NCBI GenBank assembly: GCA_963942565.1
Contig: OZ012685.1
Location: forward strand, 6,090,523 to 6,154,522
Reading direction: 5' to 3'
Source of the DNA: Maea johnstoni
Taxonomy: Eukaryota; Annelida; Polychaeta; Spionida; Magelonidae
DNA length: 64,000 bases
This document shows, one piece after another, positions 1 through 10,435 of the stretch. A model generated the notes under the pieces. That model ran no database searches. It was given only the letters and a program-made list of their open reading frames with translations, and was not told where the DNA came from. Every line of letters starts with the position of its first letter. Position 1 is the stretch's first letter. A program made the translations under genes and the position numbers.

Positions 1-1618
1 AATATATATTATCCCGATATCTGCTTTCATCGCAAAGTTATGTCCTATTTTCGAAATATGACATTGAAAATCCAAGATGGCTCGGCGGCCATCGTGGATT
101 TCGAAAATTAAACATATCTTTGCAATAGAAGCAGCTATCGGGATGATCTTTTTTTAAATGACATCTACATTTTAAGCTCTAACTAGTTATGTGATTGTCA
201 CCTTGGTAAGGCGTACATGTCTGCCAGTAGAAGAGAAAATAGGTTTGTTAATTTTGTCCTTCGTAAAAAAATGTTCAATTTTGTACTTTTTGAACCGATT
301 TTTTGCAAATGTATTTTATGTCTTGCTCATAAATCGTATGAGAGCAGATTTTTTATTGTCACCCGATTTTGAGGAGAAAATGTGATTAAAAGAGGGACCT
401 GCTGAGAAAGTAATGTTTTCTAATGTCATTTCAAGGTCAATCAATGTCATTTGGGTTTATTAAATCTTTTGGCCAAAAATTGTTAGAAAATGAAAATGAA
501 GCACAAAGATATGCCCATATATGCTCTCAAGTGGTAAATTTGTGCCCACTTTGCCCCATAGTGAGCGTTATAACTTTCGTTTTGAAAATAAAGTGCATTT
601 AACAAACGTAATACCACCATTTTGATCTTGCCCCTCTCATATTTAGAGAATAGGTGAAGCTTTTCTTTAATTTCAATCATTAAAAGACTTACTTTTAGCT
701 TATCCTCTGGGTATTTAACAACTATATGAAATTTCAAATTGTCCCTTCTCAAAGGCTGGTGGAATGGCTCTGTTCCTTTACCTGGCCAGGGACGATCATG
801 AATAGATTCACTCCTGATGCTTCGCACAAAGCATATGATCGATAGCAGTGCAATGGAAAGCTGCAAATAAACAGGAATATAAGTCGATGTGTGGATGATA
901 CTGTTTGCAATAAAAAATAAAACACGTGGGGCCAGGAGGTTTTGTAGTGGTCGGACAGTGAACACAGTTTTTTAGGGAGTTCAGGTGCTGACAAAACACT
1001 TACCATAGCTTACGTTATACTACTGCCAATTAACATAGATGATACTAGTAAATAAATACATACAAACAAACATTCCTACACATAGTACAAAACTTTAACA
1101 TAAAAAGAACAAAGAATGATGTTCACACATTTTGTCATAGCCATGGATACCCCCTGAGTTAATGGGACGTTTGAGGTGTAGTACAAGTGGGTGGACGATT
1201 GGATCCCCCAAAGCCTCAAAAGCGATTTAATGTAGTATCTCAAACAAAGTCATCTATCTTCCTATGAGGCACCTCCTCTGTATTCTGAAAAAAGTTTGCG
1301 GTCTCTTTCACGAAAAAATAAACGACTCCTAGCTGCCAATAGATGGCCGCACTGATGACCCTTGGGATTGTGTTGTGTTTACAAACACGAGGCACAAAAA
1401 AACTATCATCTACTTGACAGTACCAAGCACAGGCAAACCACAACTGTAACATTTTCATTAGTTTTGCGCTATCTTGAATTTATGTTATATTTTTCATATA
1501 TTTTGGGCGTCTATATGCTCAGAACATATCATATCAACAATGATGTCATCGACATCAGGCTAAATTTGACGTATGTCGGATATCACTACCTATCCAAGCC
1601 CCTACTGAAGCAAGCACC
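1..1618. other. Gene-free stretch, unassigned
   Basis: No coding exon or known RNA gene was recognised. Overlapping open frames on the minus strand (483-1006) have no recognisable domain and no codon-like bias. A small imperfect foldback at about 68-110 pairs AAATCCA-GATGGC with GCCATC-TGGATTT around a short GC-rich centre. Such GATGGC/GCCATC foldbacks are often remains of dispersed repeats. Confidence 0.4.
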
Positions 1619-2392
1619 TTATGCACCAGTCAATTGAATCCCTGGGAGGGGGGGGGGGGGGGCCGGGACTTGGCCGGGAAACACGGTGGTTCTGCTAAAT
1701 ACTGCTTAAAATAGCTGCCCGGTGTACCGGGATTACTCTGATTTATTGTTGCTGTCCCGAGGCGGTGCATGATAGGCGGGGATTCGAATAGTGACGTCAT
1801 ACTTTGCTGCCACGATTCCAGTAGGCCTATCAGCCGGGCGCACCCGGCCTCTGCTAGGTCCACTGTGTTGACCAACTACGGACTATGGTGCGCAGTCTAC
1901 CTAGCGCGCGATCGTTTCTTTGATATGTTGTGACAATGGTCATACTATTACACCTATAGCGTAAGGTATGACCAAAGATACGATCGCGTTAACCGCTCCT
2001 TCTTCGGTGCGAAGAAGACGATTTTGCTGTGTCACACGTGGGACCAGGACGGTGTGGTAAATATGATAATAATAATAATAATTGAAAAAAGATATAGCGC
2101 CCTATCTACCTGTAATGTGTTCATAAATGCTTTAAAGAATAGTCAGTGGACACATGTTTATAGTGACAGTCCTTGTAGTCGATGAAATAGCGATGTTTCT
2201 TGGAAATTTTGCACACTATCAGCAGCCACGATTTCAGGTAGCTCATGAGATGGATCATATTTAATTATTTACATAAGATGATCCTATTCCCAATGACATG
2301 GTGAATGGGATTAATAAAAAAATGAAAAATAAGATAAAATTGAATTGGAATATTTCCCCCCCCCCCAAAAAAGAAAAAAACTTTTAAAAAAT

Positions 2393-2943
2393 AAAATTGA
2401 TCACTTAATTCAGGTTGATTGTTTTGGTATGGGTTACACATATATAGTAACAGTGTGAAGGGACCCTGGGCGGTGTGACAATTTTAGTGCACTGGGGGCT
2501 TATTATTTGAGTTACATAAAGAGAAAAAATACTTATTAAAGAAATATTTACAAAAAAAATGAAATTTTTTTTTCTAAAATAAAAATTGATTATCTGATTG
2601 TATGAATAGAACCTGGGCTGTTTGAGTGCATTGGGGGCTTATTGTTTGAGTTTCCTGAACTGGTGAAATGTTTTAGAAGAAAATAAAGAGAAAAATGACT
2701 TAGTATAGAAATATTTACCACAAAAAAAAGAAAAAAAAACATTTCTTAAATAAAAATTGATTATTTGATTGTATGAATAGAACCTGGGCTGTTTGACAGT
2801 TTGAGTGCACTGGGGGCTTATTGTTTGAGTTACCTGAACTGGTGAAATGTTTTAGAAGAAAATAAAGAGAAAAATGACTTAGTACAGAAATATTTACCAC
2901 AAAAAAAAGAAAAAGAACTTTTCTTAAATAAAAATTGATTATT
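2393..2943. repeat. Tandem repeat, about 3 units of 171-188 bp
   Basis: The anchor AAAATTGAT recurs at about 2393, 2581, 2752 and 2930. Each unit carries an A-rich start, the phrase 'acctgggctgtttgag', 'gggggcttattgtttgagt' and 'gaagaaaataaagagaaaa'. The last two units are nearly identical and the first is clearly more diverged, so expansion was stepwise. It lies inside the candidate 3.37-kb element. Confidence 0.8.
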
Positions 2944-2963
2944 TGGGCCTAGTTAGTATTGGC

Positions 2964-3104
2964 TCCTTGAAATTCATTTGGGCTCCCTCGAAAAAATCCA
3001 GGGAGCCCAAAGGGCTCCCTGAAAATTCCCAGGGCTCCCTAGAATTCCAGGGAGCCCTCTGGACTCCCTGGAAAAAATTGTAATTTCAAGCCCTGGGTAA
3101 GTTG
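2964..3104. repeat. Cluster of GGGAGCCC/GGGCTCCC foldbacks
   Basis: Within about 130 bp the octamer GGGAGCCC or its complement, or a one-base variant, occurs six times in alternating orientation. One pair forms a near-perfect palindrome around GAATTC. Several mutually exclusive hairpins are possible. The cluster is followed by 'aatttcaagccctgg'. No coding content. Confidence 0.75.
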
Positions 3105-3890
3105 TAAAACCTGGGTTGGGATCGGATGCTGGACTCTCAATCACTGAGCTGCCTGATGAAATTTCAGCTGGACTGATGAAATGTATTGCACTGAAATAAA
3201 ATTGAAAATGATAATACTGATGAACCATCATATGAAATCTGAGCCCATAAGACCACTTGGCCACATGTACTTTGAGTTTAAATTTGATTTCAATGTTTAA
3301 TTGATCTCTGATTGTATAGAGCTCTACATGATTCATCTAGGGGTAGTTTTCATCTGATCATAATTTGGGATGCAAATGAGGGGAAAACTTTCTGCGCCAT
3401 ATATGGACCTCATGGCACCATTTATTAAAGAGTCTTGTCCAAAATCCATGGCGACAGACAGATGTGAAATGCACTGTAACCTATTGTTGAATATATTGAA
3501 TTTAGGTCTGATTTTTTCACTCTGCCACAAACCATTTTCTTATGCCAACACCCACTGTTTTCCCAACAGGGGCCCCGAAAAATGTTTGCTCAGGGTAACC
3601 CTACCCTACTAATGGCTACTTAGTTTTTCTCCCCTATCCTAATGGGGTTTCTTCCAATCCTTAGGTCCAGGTCAGGAAAAAATAGGGAAAGACATCCCAA
3701 TCATGGTCATAAACACATGAATAGTTGTATGCGACCTTGAATAATAGCTGAAGTAAGTGAGCTGTACATCCTTCAAAAGACAAGTCAAACAAATGTTCCC
3801 GGTAAGCAAATCTCAACCCTATGGTTTTCAGTGTGAAAAAACAAACAAAAAAAAACACTACCTACCCTGCCTATTTTTCGGCAAGCATTT

Positions 3891-3945
3891 TTTCTTCTTG
3901 GTCGAGCAAACATTTTTTTTTTGCTTGACCAAAAAGAAAAAAAAG
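3891..3945. repeat. Short hairpin
   Basis: An arm reading CTTCTTGGTCGAGCAAA is followed, after a T run, by TTTGCTTGACCAAAAAG. The arms pair with few mismatches. It is probably a foldback remnant, because the loop is a homopolymer run and nothing around it is gene-like. Confidence 0.5.
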
Positions 3946-4053
3946 GATTTATTGGTTCTGGTGGGTATAACCTTTTTCAGGGTATGATTTTTTAAACCTC
4001 TCCAAACAGTGCCTCCACAGAACAGTGGGCATCATTTGATCACTTTTTTCGAA

Positions 4054-4330
4054 GGTCATCTTAGTTTTCAAAATTCACCACTATGGGCTGATGTGAATCA
4101 TTTGTCTGCACAATATCTCAAGAACCACTTCATGAAACATTTTCCTACTTTGTGGTTGCTACTTCGGAAGTTTCTTGGGGCTCAATTACATTTATCGGTG
4201 GTCATCTCAGTTTTCAAAGCTCACCACTTGGGGGCAATGTGAATTATTTGTCTGCACAATATCTCAGGAGCCACTTGATGAAATATTTTCCTATTTAGTG
4301 GTTGCTTCTTCGGAAGTTTCTTGGGATGCT
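4054..4330. repeat. Direct tandem duplication, 146-bp period
   Basis: Two head-to-tail copies begin with GGTCATCT-AGTTTTCAAA at 4054 and 4200. Both contain 'tttgtctgcacaatatctca', a weakly diverged 'gaaccactt-atgaaa' block and 'cttcggaagtttcttgggg'. Open frames across it (4009-4369) result from the duplication and look non-coding. Confidence 0.75.
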
Positions 4331-4992
4331 CACACTGGAAACACACCCCAGGCTTTGACCATGGCTTGAAGTTGCCCAAATGTGCCTCTTTGTGGTAACC
4401 TTGGGGAAGTAGAATATCAAATTCCCTAGGAAGGTTGACTTGAAGATGGGAAAGTTGAAACAGACTACTCAATCATTCACTTAAGGAGTTCAAAAAAAGC
4501 AGCCATCTGTTGGAACTCATTCTATGACCCTATGCCCAACACTTGTTTATACTTTTTCAACAATCACTTCATTGTAGATAAACATTTCCATTGTACTGCA
4601 GTGCAATACACAGAGTGTTGATATACTTTTAAAACTGAATTGTAATTCAGAGACTTTCCATTGACAATGGTATCACAATGGACGTCAGGTGTTTAATAAA
4701 AGTAATGTGAAGGGTGTCTTCTCCAAGTCTAAAATTTTATTTTTATAACTGCTGAAGGTTTTGTTATTTGTGATGTTACTGCTAAGATTTTTGTGGTTTA
4801 TTTTCACAAAATAAAAAGTTGAAATCTTAGGAACTTGTGTATTCTTGTTGAGCATGCCCCAGGGGTGGGGCATACTGCCACAGAATTGGTCCCTGTCAGT
4901 GGGGATGAGTGCTATTTATTGATTTTTTCCTGAGCAGTATCCCCGCATGTCCCGGCCCCCCCCTCCCGGGGATTCAATTGACTGGTGCATTA

Positions 4993-5856
4993 AGAGGGCT
5001 CTCCATGACTTGTACCACTAGACTGACTTCCACCAAGCGCAGGCCACTAAAACTTGGTTCATCTCTCTTCGCAATACCCTGGTTAACACCTTTTTGGTTT
5101 AGGCAAATTAAGGAACACAGGCATAAATGTCTATGATAGGCGGAAGACATCCACTGTGGTACAGTAACAAACTGGAACATAGGGATGTTAACCTACCTTC
5201 ATCGTGTATTACTGTATTCTCATTGCTCACGAAAAGAAAGTCAGGGTGTAAAGTATTTATACTATACCTTCAGTGTCTTATCAGTATTGTTCTGATAGCT
5301 GTTATTTTGACTGTGGATCCAGATGCAGTTTTCTCACCAGTATACATAGATATAGGTTTACAATATAACGCTTTTAATCTTTGTTTCAGGATTTCCCATA
5401 GTCTTAGTATAAACAAGGTAATGTATGAATTTCGTTGTGGGGTAGTGAAAATGAGAATTAAAAGCCCAGGTCTTGTGCAAAAATGGGTGCTCACTTAATA
5501 ATATAGGGTACAGGGCTTGACCACGTTGGGACCATATAATGCAGATCCAAACATATTAGTCTGCAATATTAGTCACCTTTCTGGGTTTTTTGTATATTTT
5601 CTTTTTGGTCAAAGAAATCACTATCAATTATAGAGTTCTTAAAGGCAATACCAAATATTGTTTCTGAATCTGAAATTTTGATCTTATCTTTTGATACCTT
5701 ACCTAACCAGAACTCAACCTGTCGCCACAATGTATGCATGGAGCTCCCAATCTTTCTATAACGTAAATAATCAAGATCTTGGCCCCCTTGAAGGTGTTTA
5801 TGAAAGCATTATTTCTAAGAGAGAAAAATTACATTTTGGCCGGGAATATTATACAA
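4993..5856. other. Gene-free stretch, nothing recognised
   Basis: A 123-codon frame at 5127-5498 (+) overlaps a 74-codon frame on the other strand. Neither shows a domain, signal peptide or conserved motif, so I do not call a gene. Confidence 0.35.
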
Positions 5857-5910
5857 ATATGACGTCCCTGTGGGGTTATTCCTGGTGGACACCCCACAGG
5901 AATGTCATAT
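5857..5910. repeat. Foldback hairpin, about 20-bp arms
   Basis: The arm ATATGAC-TCCCTGTGGGGT (5857-5876) pairs with ACCCCACAGGAATGTCATAT (5891-5910) across a loop of about 14 nt. Pairing continues less well outward (GGGAATATTATAC against GTTTTATTATACC), which suggests a MITE-like element of about 80-90 bp rather than a terminator or a gene. Confidence 0.65.
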
Positions 5911-6074
5911 ATGTTTTATTATACCGAACAAAATACAAAAGGGGGAAAATTACAAACACCAGAGATTTTGAATAAATACTCGTCGTCTGCCTTGTTGAAC
6001 TAGTTTCACCGGTAGGTCACTCGGCAAACTCTGTGGGTGTTTGTGGGTATTCTTCGGGCTAGCGGTAACTAATC

Positions 6075-6176
6075 AAATAACCCATGGCTGTTGCCATGGG
6101 CTATTCAAATATCCCATGGCCATTGCCATGGACTATTCAAATAGCCCATGACAACAGCCATGGGCTATTTGAATAA
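6075..6176. repeat. Palindromic repeat cluster (ATTCAAATAGCCCATG)
   Basis: Three tandem copies of a CCATGG-centred foldback: AACCCATGG-CCATGGGCT, TCCCATGG-CCATGGACT and GCCCATG-CATGGGC. The last has 16-bp perfect arms, ATTCAAATAGCCCATG and CATGGGCTATTTGAAT (6135-6174), around an 8-nt loop. It can form either three small hairpins or one large one. Confidence 0.8.
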
Positions 6177-6331
6177 GCCTGTCTCTAAGGAGTGAGGAAA
6201 ACATGACGATTAATCCATGGCTCTTGACCAACCAGAATCAAGAATCTTCACGTGAGGTATAATAGTGTATAATCAACCACACTGGGCAGAATCAATTGGA
6301 AAGAGATATCTGACACGTTGCAATCACTTTT

Positions 6332-6690
6332 ATCTAGGCCAGACCACATGTATTTGCCACAGTCTGAAAAATAAAGGAAAAAACGATTTAAAATCGCGTT
6401 TTGTCTGTTTTCTGATCACACCACCTACAATCCCTTATATAAAAAGGTGTCAAGACTTGAGATCGTGTTCCCACGGTCAAATCTTCCAACGTTTCACAAC
6501 TGGTAGGCAATGAATGACATGGGACAGATAACAACATTGTTAATCACGTTTGCATTTATTTAAATGTTATCTTATTCCCCAAATGTGAGTTATGGCGTAG
6601 GGGTGTAATAAGAAAACAGACAAAACACACGTTTAAATCGCCTTTCCTTTATCTTTTCAGAGTGTGGCAAATACCTGTGGCCAGACTTTT
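6332..6690. mobile_element. Long inverted repeat, MITE-like, about 100-bp arms
   Basis: The left arm (6332-6432) and the reverse complement of the right arm (6592-6690) share GGCCAGACCACA-GTATTTGCC, CTGAAAA-ATAAAGGAAA, CGATTTAAA and GTTTTGTCTGTTTTCT in the same order, with scattered substitutions. The loop is about 160 bp without coding content. Arm similarity is roughly 80-85 % by eye, so the insertion is not recent. Weak pairing may extend outward to about 6310 and 6710. Terminal motifs and target duplication were not resolved, so the superfamily is unknown. Confidence 0.7.
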
Positions 6691-7333
6691 TATCAGAAAT
6701 ATTTAACCCTGGCCGTTAACTGAATACGTACCTTACCTCGCATATTCTGAGCTAAAAAGGCAACCTCCTAGGCACACTGAGTAAACCACCATTCGCATGC
6801 TTATCATGTGTTCACTGCACGATTTCGGCTGATTTTAATGATGATATCAATTAGTAAGGATTTGTTTTTCATCACAAGTTTACAATAGCAGTGTATTGAA
6901 TATAAGTAAAACAAGTACCTTGTTCATTTTCAAAAACTGTTCAATGCTTGAAGAAAATGAGAACATTGACGAATGTCAGCTTGGTCAAAGATTATGTAAA
7001 CATGCATAGTCACGATGATATAGCACATATGTTTAGTACCGCAAAACCATAGATATGCAGCACATCACAACCCCCACCCATCACCAAGCCGAACATACCG
7101 ATCGCAGGTATTGTCACATTTGGGTTATTCCAAAAAAAGGGTAGGGGGCAGTGTTGTTTAAAACTATATAACGAGAGGGGTGTGTTAATAAAAAAGTAAA
7201 CATCCCAATACAATTCTTTTTTTTATTTAACAGTACTAATAGTCCATGAGCCAATTCTGAAATAGGCCTTATTTTTGGAGTTTTGCGTGCGGAGAGGTGG
7301 AGGAAGGTTTCTTGGTACCAAATGAAAGAGCAG
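6691..7333. other. Gene-free stretch, nothing recognised
   Basis: No coding exon, RNA gene or clear repeat was seen apart from homopolymer tracts. The next repeat array begins at about 7334. Confidence 0.35.
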
Positions 7334-7570
7334 CATCCCCCATTCAATTTTTTACTTGTTGGCAGCCTTATCTCTTGCACGTTAAGTTTGTACAGAGGCC
7401 TGAAGTTGTGTGTATCAAAAATTGCAGATTTCCAAAATATAGGATATTAATGGGGTAGGGGTAACAAAATCCACCATAAAATCTGAACTGAACAACTGAC
7501 GGTTACAAATGACCCCTTGTTACATTTGCCAAAAATCAGGCTTTTGAATTAAATCAAGCAAGTTTCAAGA

Positions 7571-7600
7571 TTTGACCTTGAACTCAAGTTCAAGGTCAAA
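7571..7600. promoter_or_regulatory. AGGTCA palindrome of satellite unit 1
   Basis: TTTGACCTTGAACT and AGTTCAAGGTCAAA face each other across CA, making an everted pair of the extended nuclear-receptor half-site TCAAGGTCA. Equivalent copies lie at 8401-8430, 9235-9264 and 10065-10094 with one or a few changes. Receptor binding is inferred from the motif only. Confidence 0.35.
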
Positions 7601-8850
7601 TCAGAGGCATTTTGAGGTCAAGGTGAAAATTGGTGAGGCCAAAACCATTGAAAAAAGGTTATTTTTTCTCGTTCCAGGATAAAAATAGTAAGCACAACCA
7701 TTATTTTGGTCCTAAAACTTGCGCATAAGGAATATCAAAGGAACAAATCTAGATTTAGTGTAAAAAAAAGATGAAGAATGTGTATTTTCGGGTCAGAAAC
7801 CAACAAATATGGAGCTTCGTAGAAGCGCTCATTTAGGTGTTCTTCATAAGATGTTCTTTGCTGTGTTGCATAGTCCACTGTGTTAGACGTCATTGTTAAA
7901 TTGAGTAGTTTGATAAATGCTAAGCATGCTATGTACCAAAATTGTCAGAGGCAGAAACACTTTTTATCCAGAAGTATTACATGTAGAGTTGCAGGAATAC
8001 CATCTCTAGGATGTGGGTCAAAGATCATCAAGTGCAATGGGCCTTATAAGTAAGACTTTGCGGTCAATTTCAGTCTCATCTGTCCTCTTATTTCTGTGCT
8101 TCATCAATGACAATATTTGCACAAGGTGGAGTGACATTCAATTGCATAATATTAAAGAACCTTATTCCCCATTTCATTTTCTACTTGTTGGCAGCCTTAT
8201 TGCTTGCACGTTAAGTTTGTACAGAGGCCTGAAGTTATGTGTATATAAAAACATTAGAAAGCTGTAGTAAATGCGAATTGTGGGGTGGGGGTAACAAAAT
8301 CTGCTCTAAAATATGACATATACAAGAGACTGCAACAAATGACCCCGAGTTGGAATTGTATGGAGACAGGCTTTTGTATGCATCAGTATTTCAAAAACAA
8401 TTTGACCTTGAACTCAAGTTGAAGGTCAAATTGGGGTCATTTTGAGGTCAAGGTGAAAATTGGTGAGGCCAAAACCATCGCAAACAGGTTATTTTTTCTT
8501 GTTCCAGGATAAGAATAGTAAGCACAACCATTAGTTTGGTCTTAAAACTTGCGCTTAAGGGATATCCAAGAAATAAATTTACATTTAGTGTAAAAGCAGA
8601 TGAAGAATGTCTGTTTTCGGGTCAGAAACAAACAAATATGGAGCTTCATAGAAGCGCTCATTTAGGTGTTCTTCATTAGATGTTCTTTGCTGTGTTACAT
8701 AGTACACTGTGGTAGACGTCCTTGTTAGATTGAATAGTTTGATAAATGCTAAGCATGCTATGTACCAAAAATGTCAGAGGAAGAAACACTTTTTATCCAG
8801 AAGTATTACATGTAGAGTGGCAGGAATACCATCTCCAGGATTTGGGTGAA

Positions 8851-8863
8851 AGGTCAAAGGTCA
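8851..8863 (+). promoter_or_regulatory. DR1 motif AGGTCAAAGGTCA in satellite
   Basis: This is an exact direct repeat of AGGTCA with a 1-nt spacer, the consensus bound by RXR heterodimers and HNF4-type receptors. The equivalent place in the previous unit reads GGGTCAAAGATCA (8015-8027). Function here is not shown. Confidence 0.35.
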
Positions 8864-9677
8864 TCAAGTGCAATGGGCCTTATAAGTAAGACTGCTGTCA
8901 ATTTCAGTCTCATCTGTCCTCCTATTTCTTTGCTTCATCAATGACGATGTTTGCACAAGGTGGAGTGACATTCAATTCCATAATATTAAAGAACCTTATT
9001 CCCCATTTCATTTTCTACTTGTTGGCAGCCTTATTGCTTGCACGTTAAGTTTGTACAGAGGCCCGAAGTTATGTGTATATACAAACATTAGAAATCTGTA
9101 GTAAATACGAATTGTGGGGTGGGGGTAACAAAATCTGCTCTGAAATATGACATATACAACAGACTTCAACAAATGACCCCTAGTTGGAATTGTATAGAGA
9201 CAGGCTTTTGTATGCATCAGTATTTCTAAAACAATTTGACCTTGAACTCAAGTTGAAGGTCAAATTGGGGTCATTTTGAGGTCAACGTGAAAATTAGTGA
9301 GGCCAAAACCATCGAAAACAGGTTATTTTTTCTTGTTCCAGGATAAGAATAGTAAGCATAACCATTATTTTGGTCTTAAAACCTGCGCTTAAGGAAAATC
9401 AAAGAAACAAATTTACATTTAGTGTAAAAGCAGATGAAGAATGTCTGTTTTCGGGTCAGAAACAAACAAATATGGAGCTTCATAGAAGCGCTCATTTAGG
9501 TGTTCTTCATTAGATGTTCTTTGCTGTGTTACATAGTACACTGTGGTAGACGTCCTTGTTAGATTGAATAGTTTGATAAATGCTAAGCATGCTATGTACC
9601 AAAAATGTCAGAGGAAGAAACACTTTTTATCGAGAAGTATTACATGTAGAGTTGCAGGAATACCATCTCCAGGATTT

Positions 9678-9697
9678 GGGTCAAAGGTCAGAGGTCA
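9678..9697 (+). promoter_or_regulatory. Overlapping DR1 motifs in satellite
   Basis: GGGTCAAAGGTCA overlaps AGGTCAGAGGTCA, so three half-sites stand at 7-bp steps. It occupies the same place in its unit as the DR1 at 8851. Confidence 0.35.
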
Positions 9698-10435
9698 TCA
9701 AGTGCAATGGGCCTTATAAGTAAGACCGGTCAATTTCAGTCTCATCTGTCCTATTTTTTTGCTTCATCAATGACAATATCTGCGCAAGGTGGAGTGACAT
9801 TCAATTACATAATAATAAAGAACCTTATTCCCTATTTCATTTTCTACTTGTTGGCAACCTTATCGCTTGCACGTTAAGTTTGTACAGAGGCCTGAAGTTG
9901 TGTGTATATAAAAACATTAGAAATCTGTAGTAGATACAAATTATGGGGTGGGGGTAACAAAATCTGCTCTAAAATATGGCGTATACAACAGACTGCAACA
10001 CATGACCCCTCGTTAGAATTGTATCGAGACAGGCTTTTGTATGCATCAGTATTTTAAAAAACAATTTGACCTTGTACTCAAGTTCAAGGTCGCATTGGGG
10101 TCATTTTTAGGCCAAGGTGAAAATAAGTGAGACCAAATCCATCGAAAAATATCATTTTTTCTTGTTCCAGGATAAAAATAGTAAGTACAGCTCTTATTTT
10201 GGTCTTTAAACTTGTGCATAAGGAATATCAGAGGATAAATTTTTCATTTAGTGTAAAAAAAGATGAAGAAAGTGTGTTTTTGGGTCAAAAACAAACAAAG
10301 ATGGAGTTTCATAGGAGCGCTCATTTAGGTGTTTGCCATTAGATGTTCTTTACTGTGTTACATAGTCCGCTGTGGTAGAAGTCCTTGTTAGATTGAATAG
10401 TTTGATAAATGCGTACCAAAGACATTCAATTACAT

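Larger units (their letters stand above)
1622..4989. mobile_element. Candidate 3.37-kb DNA transposon with terminal inverted repeats
   Basis: The left end reads TGCACCAGTCAATTGAATCC, followed by a GGGAGGGGG run and CCGGGAC. The reverse complement of the right end gives the same string, with one C/T change and a shorter G run, so the two ends point at each other as terminal inverted repeats of about 40 bp. TTA lies directly outside both ends (1619-1621 and 4990-4992), as a 3-bp target duplication would. TWA duplications are typical of PIF/Harbinger and a few other DNA-transposon groups, but the terminal bases do not identify a superfamily for me. No transposase frame is visible inside; the interior is tandem repeats, poly-A/T tracts and foldbacks. 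It could also be two separate short elements lying head to head by chance. Confidence 0.45.
7334..10435. repeat. Satellite-like array, ~3.7 units of about 830 bp
   Basis: The anchor GCACGTTAAGTTTGTACAGA occurs at 7377, 8206, 9040 and 9869, giving periods of 829, 834 and 829 bp. Units also share 'tactatttttatcc'-type blocks, 'gaagcgctcatttaggtgtt', 'gctaagcatgctatgtacc' and 'catcaagtgcaatgggcc'. Units 2 and 3 are most alike; 1 and 4 are more diverged, as expected for edge units of an array. The array begins part-way into a unit and ends after a deletion near 10418. Each unit carries AGGTCA palindromes and direct repeats. Open frames inside (such as 8013-8267 and 9008-9217) are not kept between units, so the array looks non-coding. 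Confidence 0.9.

Noticed and set aside
483-1006. Overlapping minus-strand frames of 160, 85 and 63 codons
   Set aside because: Three frames overlap in the same place, none has a domain or exon-like border, and the sequence is AT-rich.
7334-10435. CRISPR-like or tandem gene array
   Set aside because: The units are 830 bp with no conserved frame and the DNA is animal, so it is a satellite-like array.
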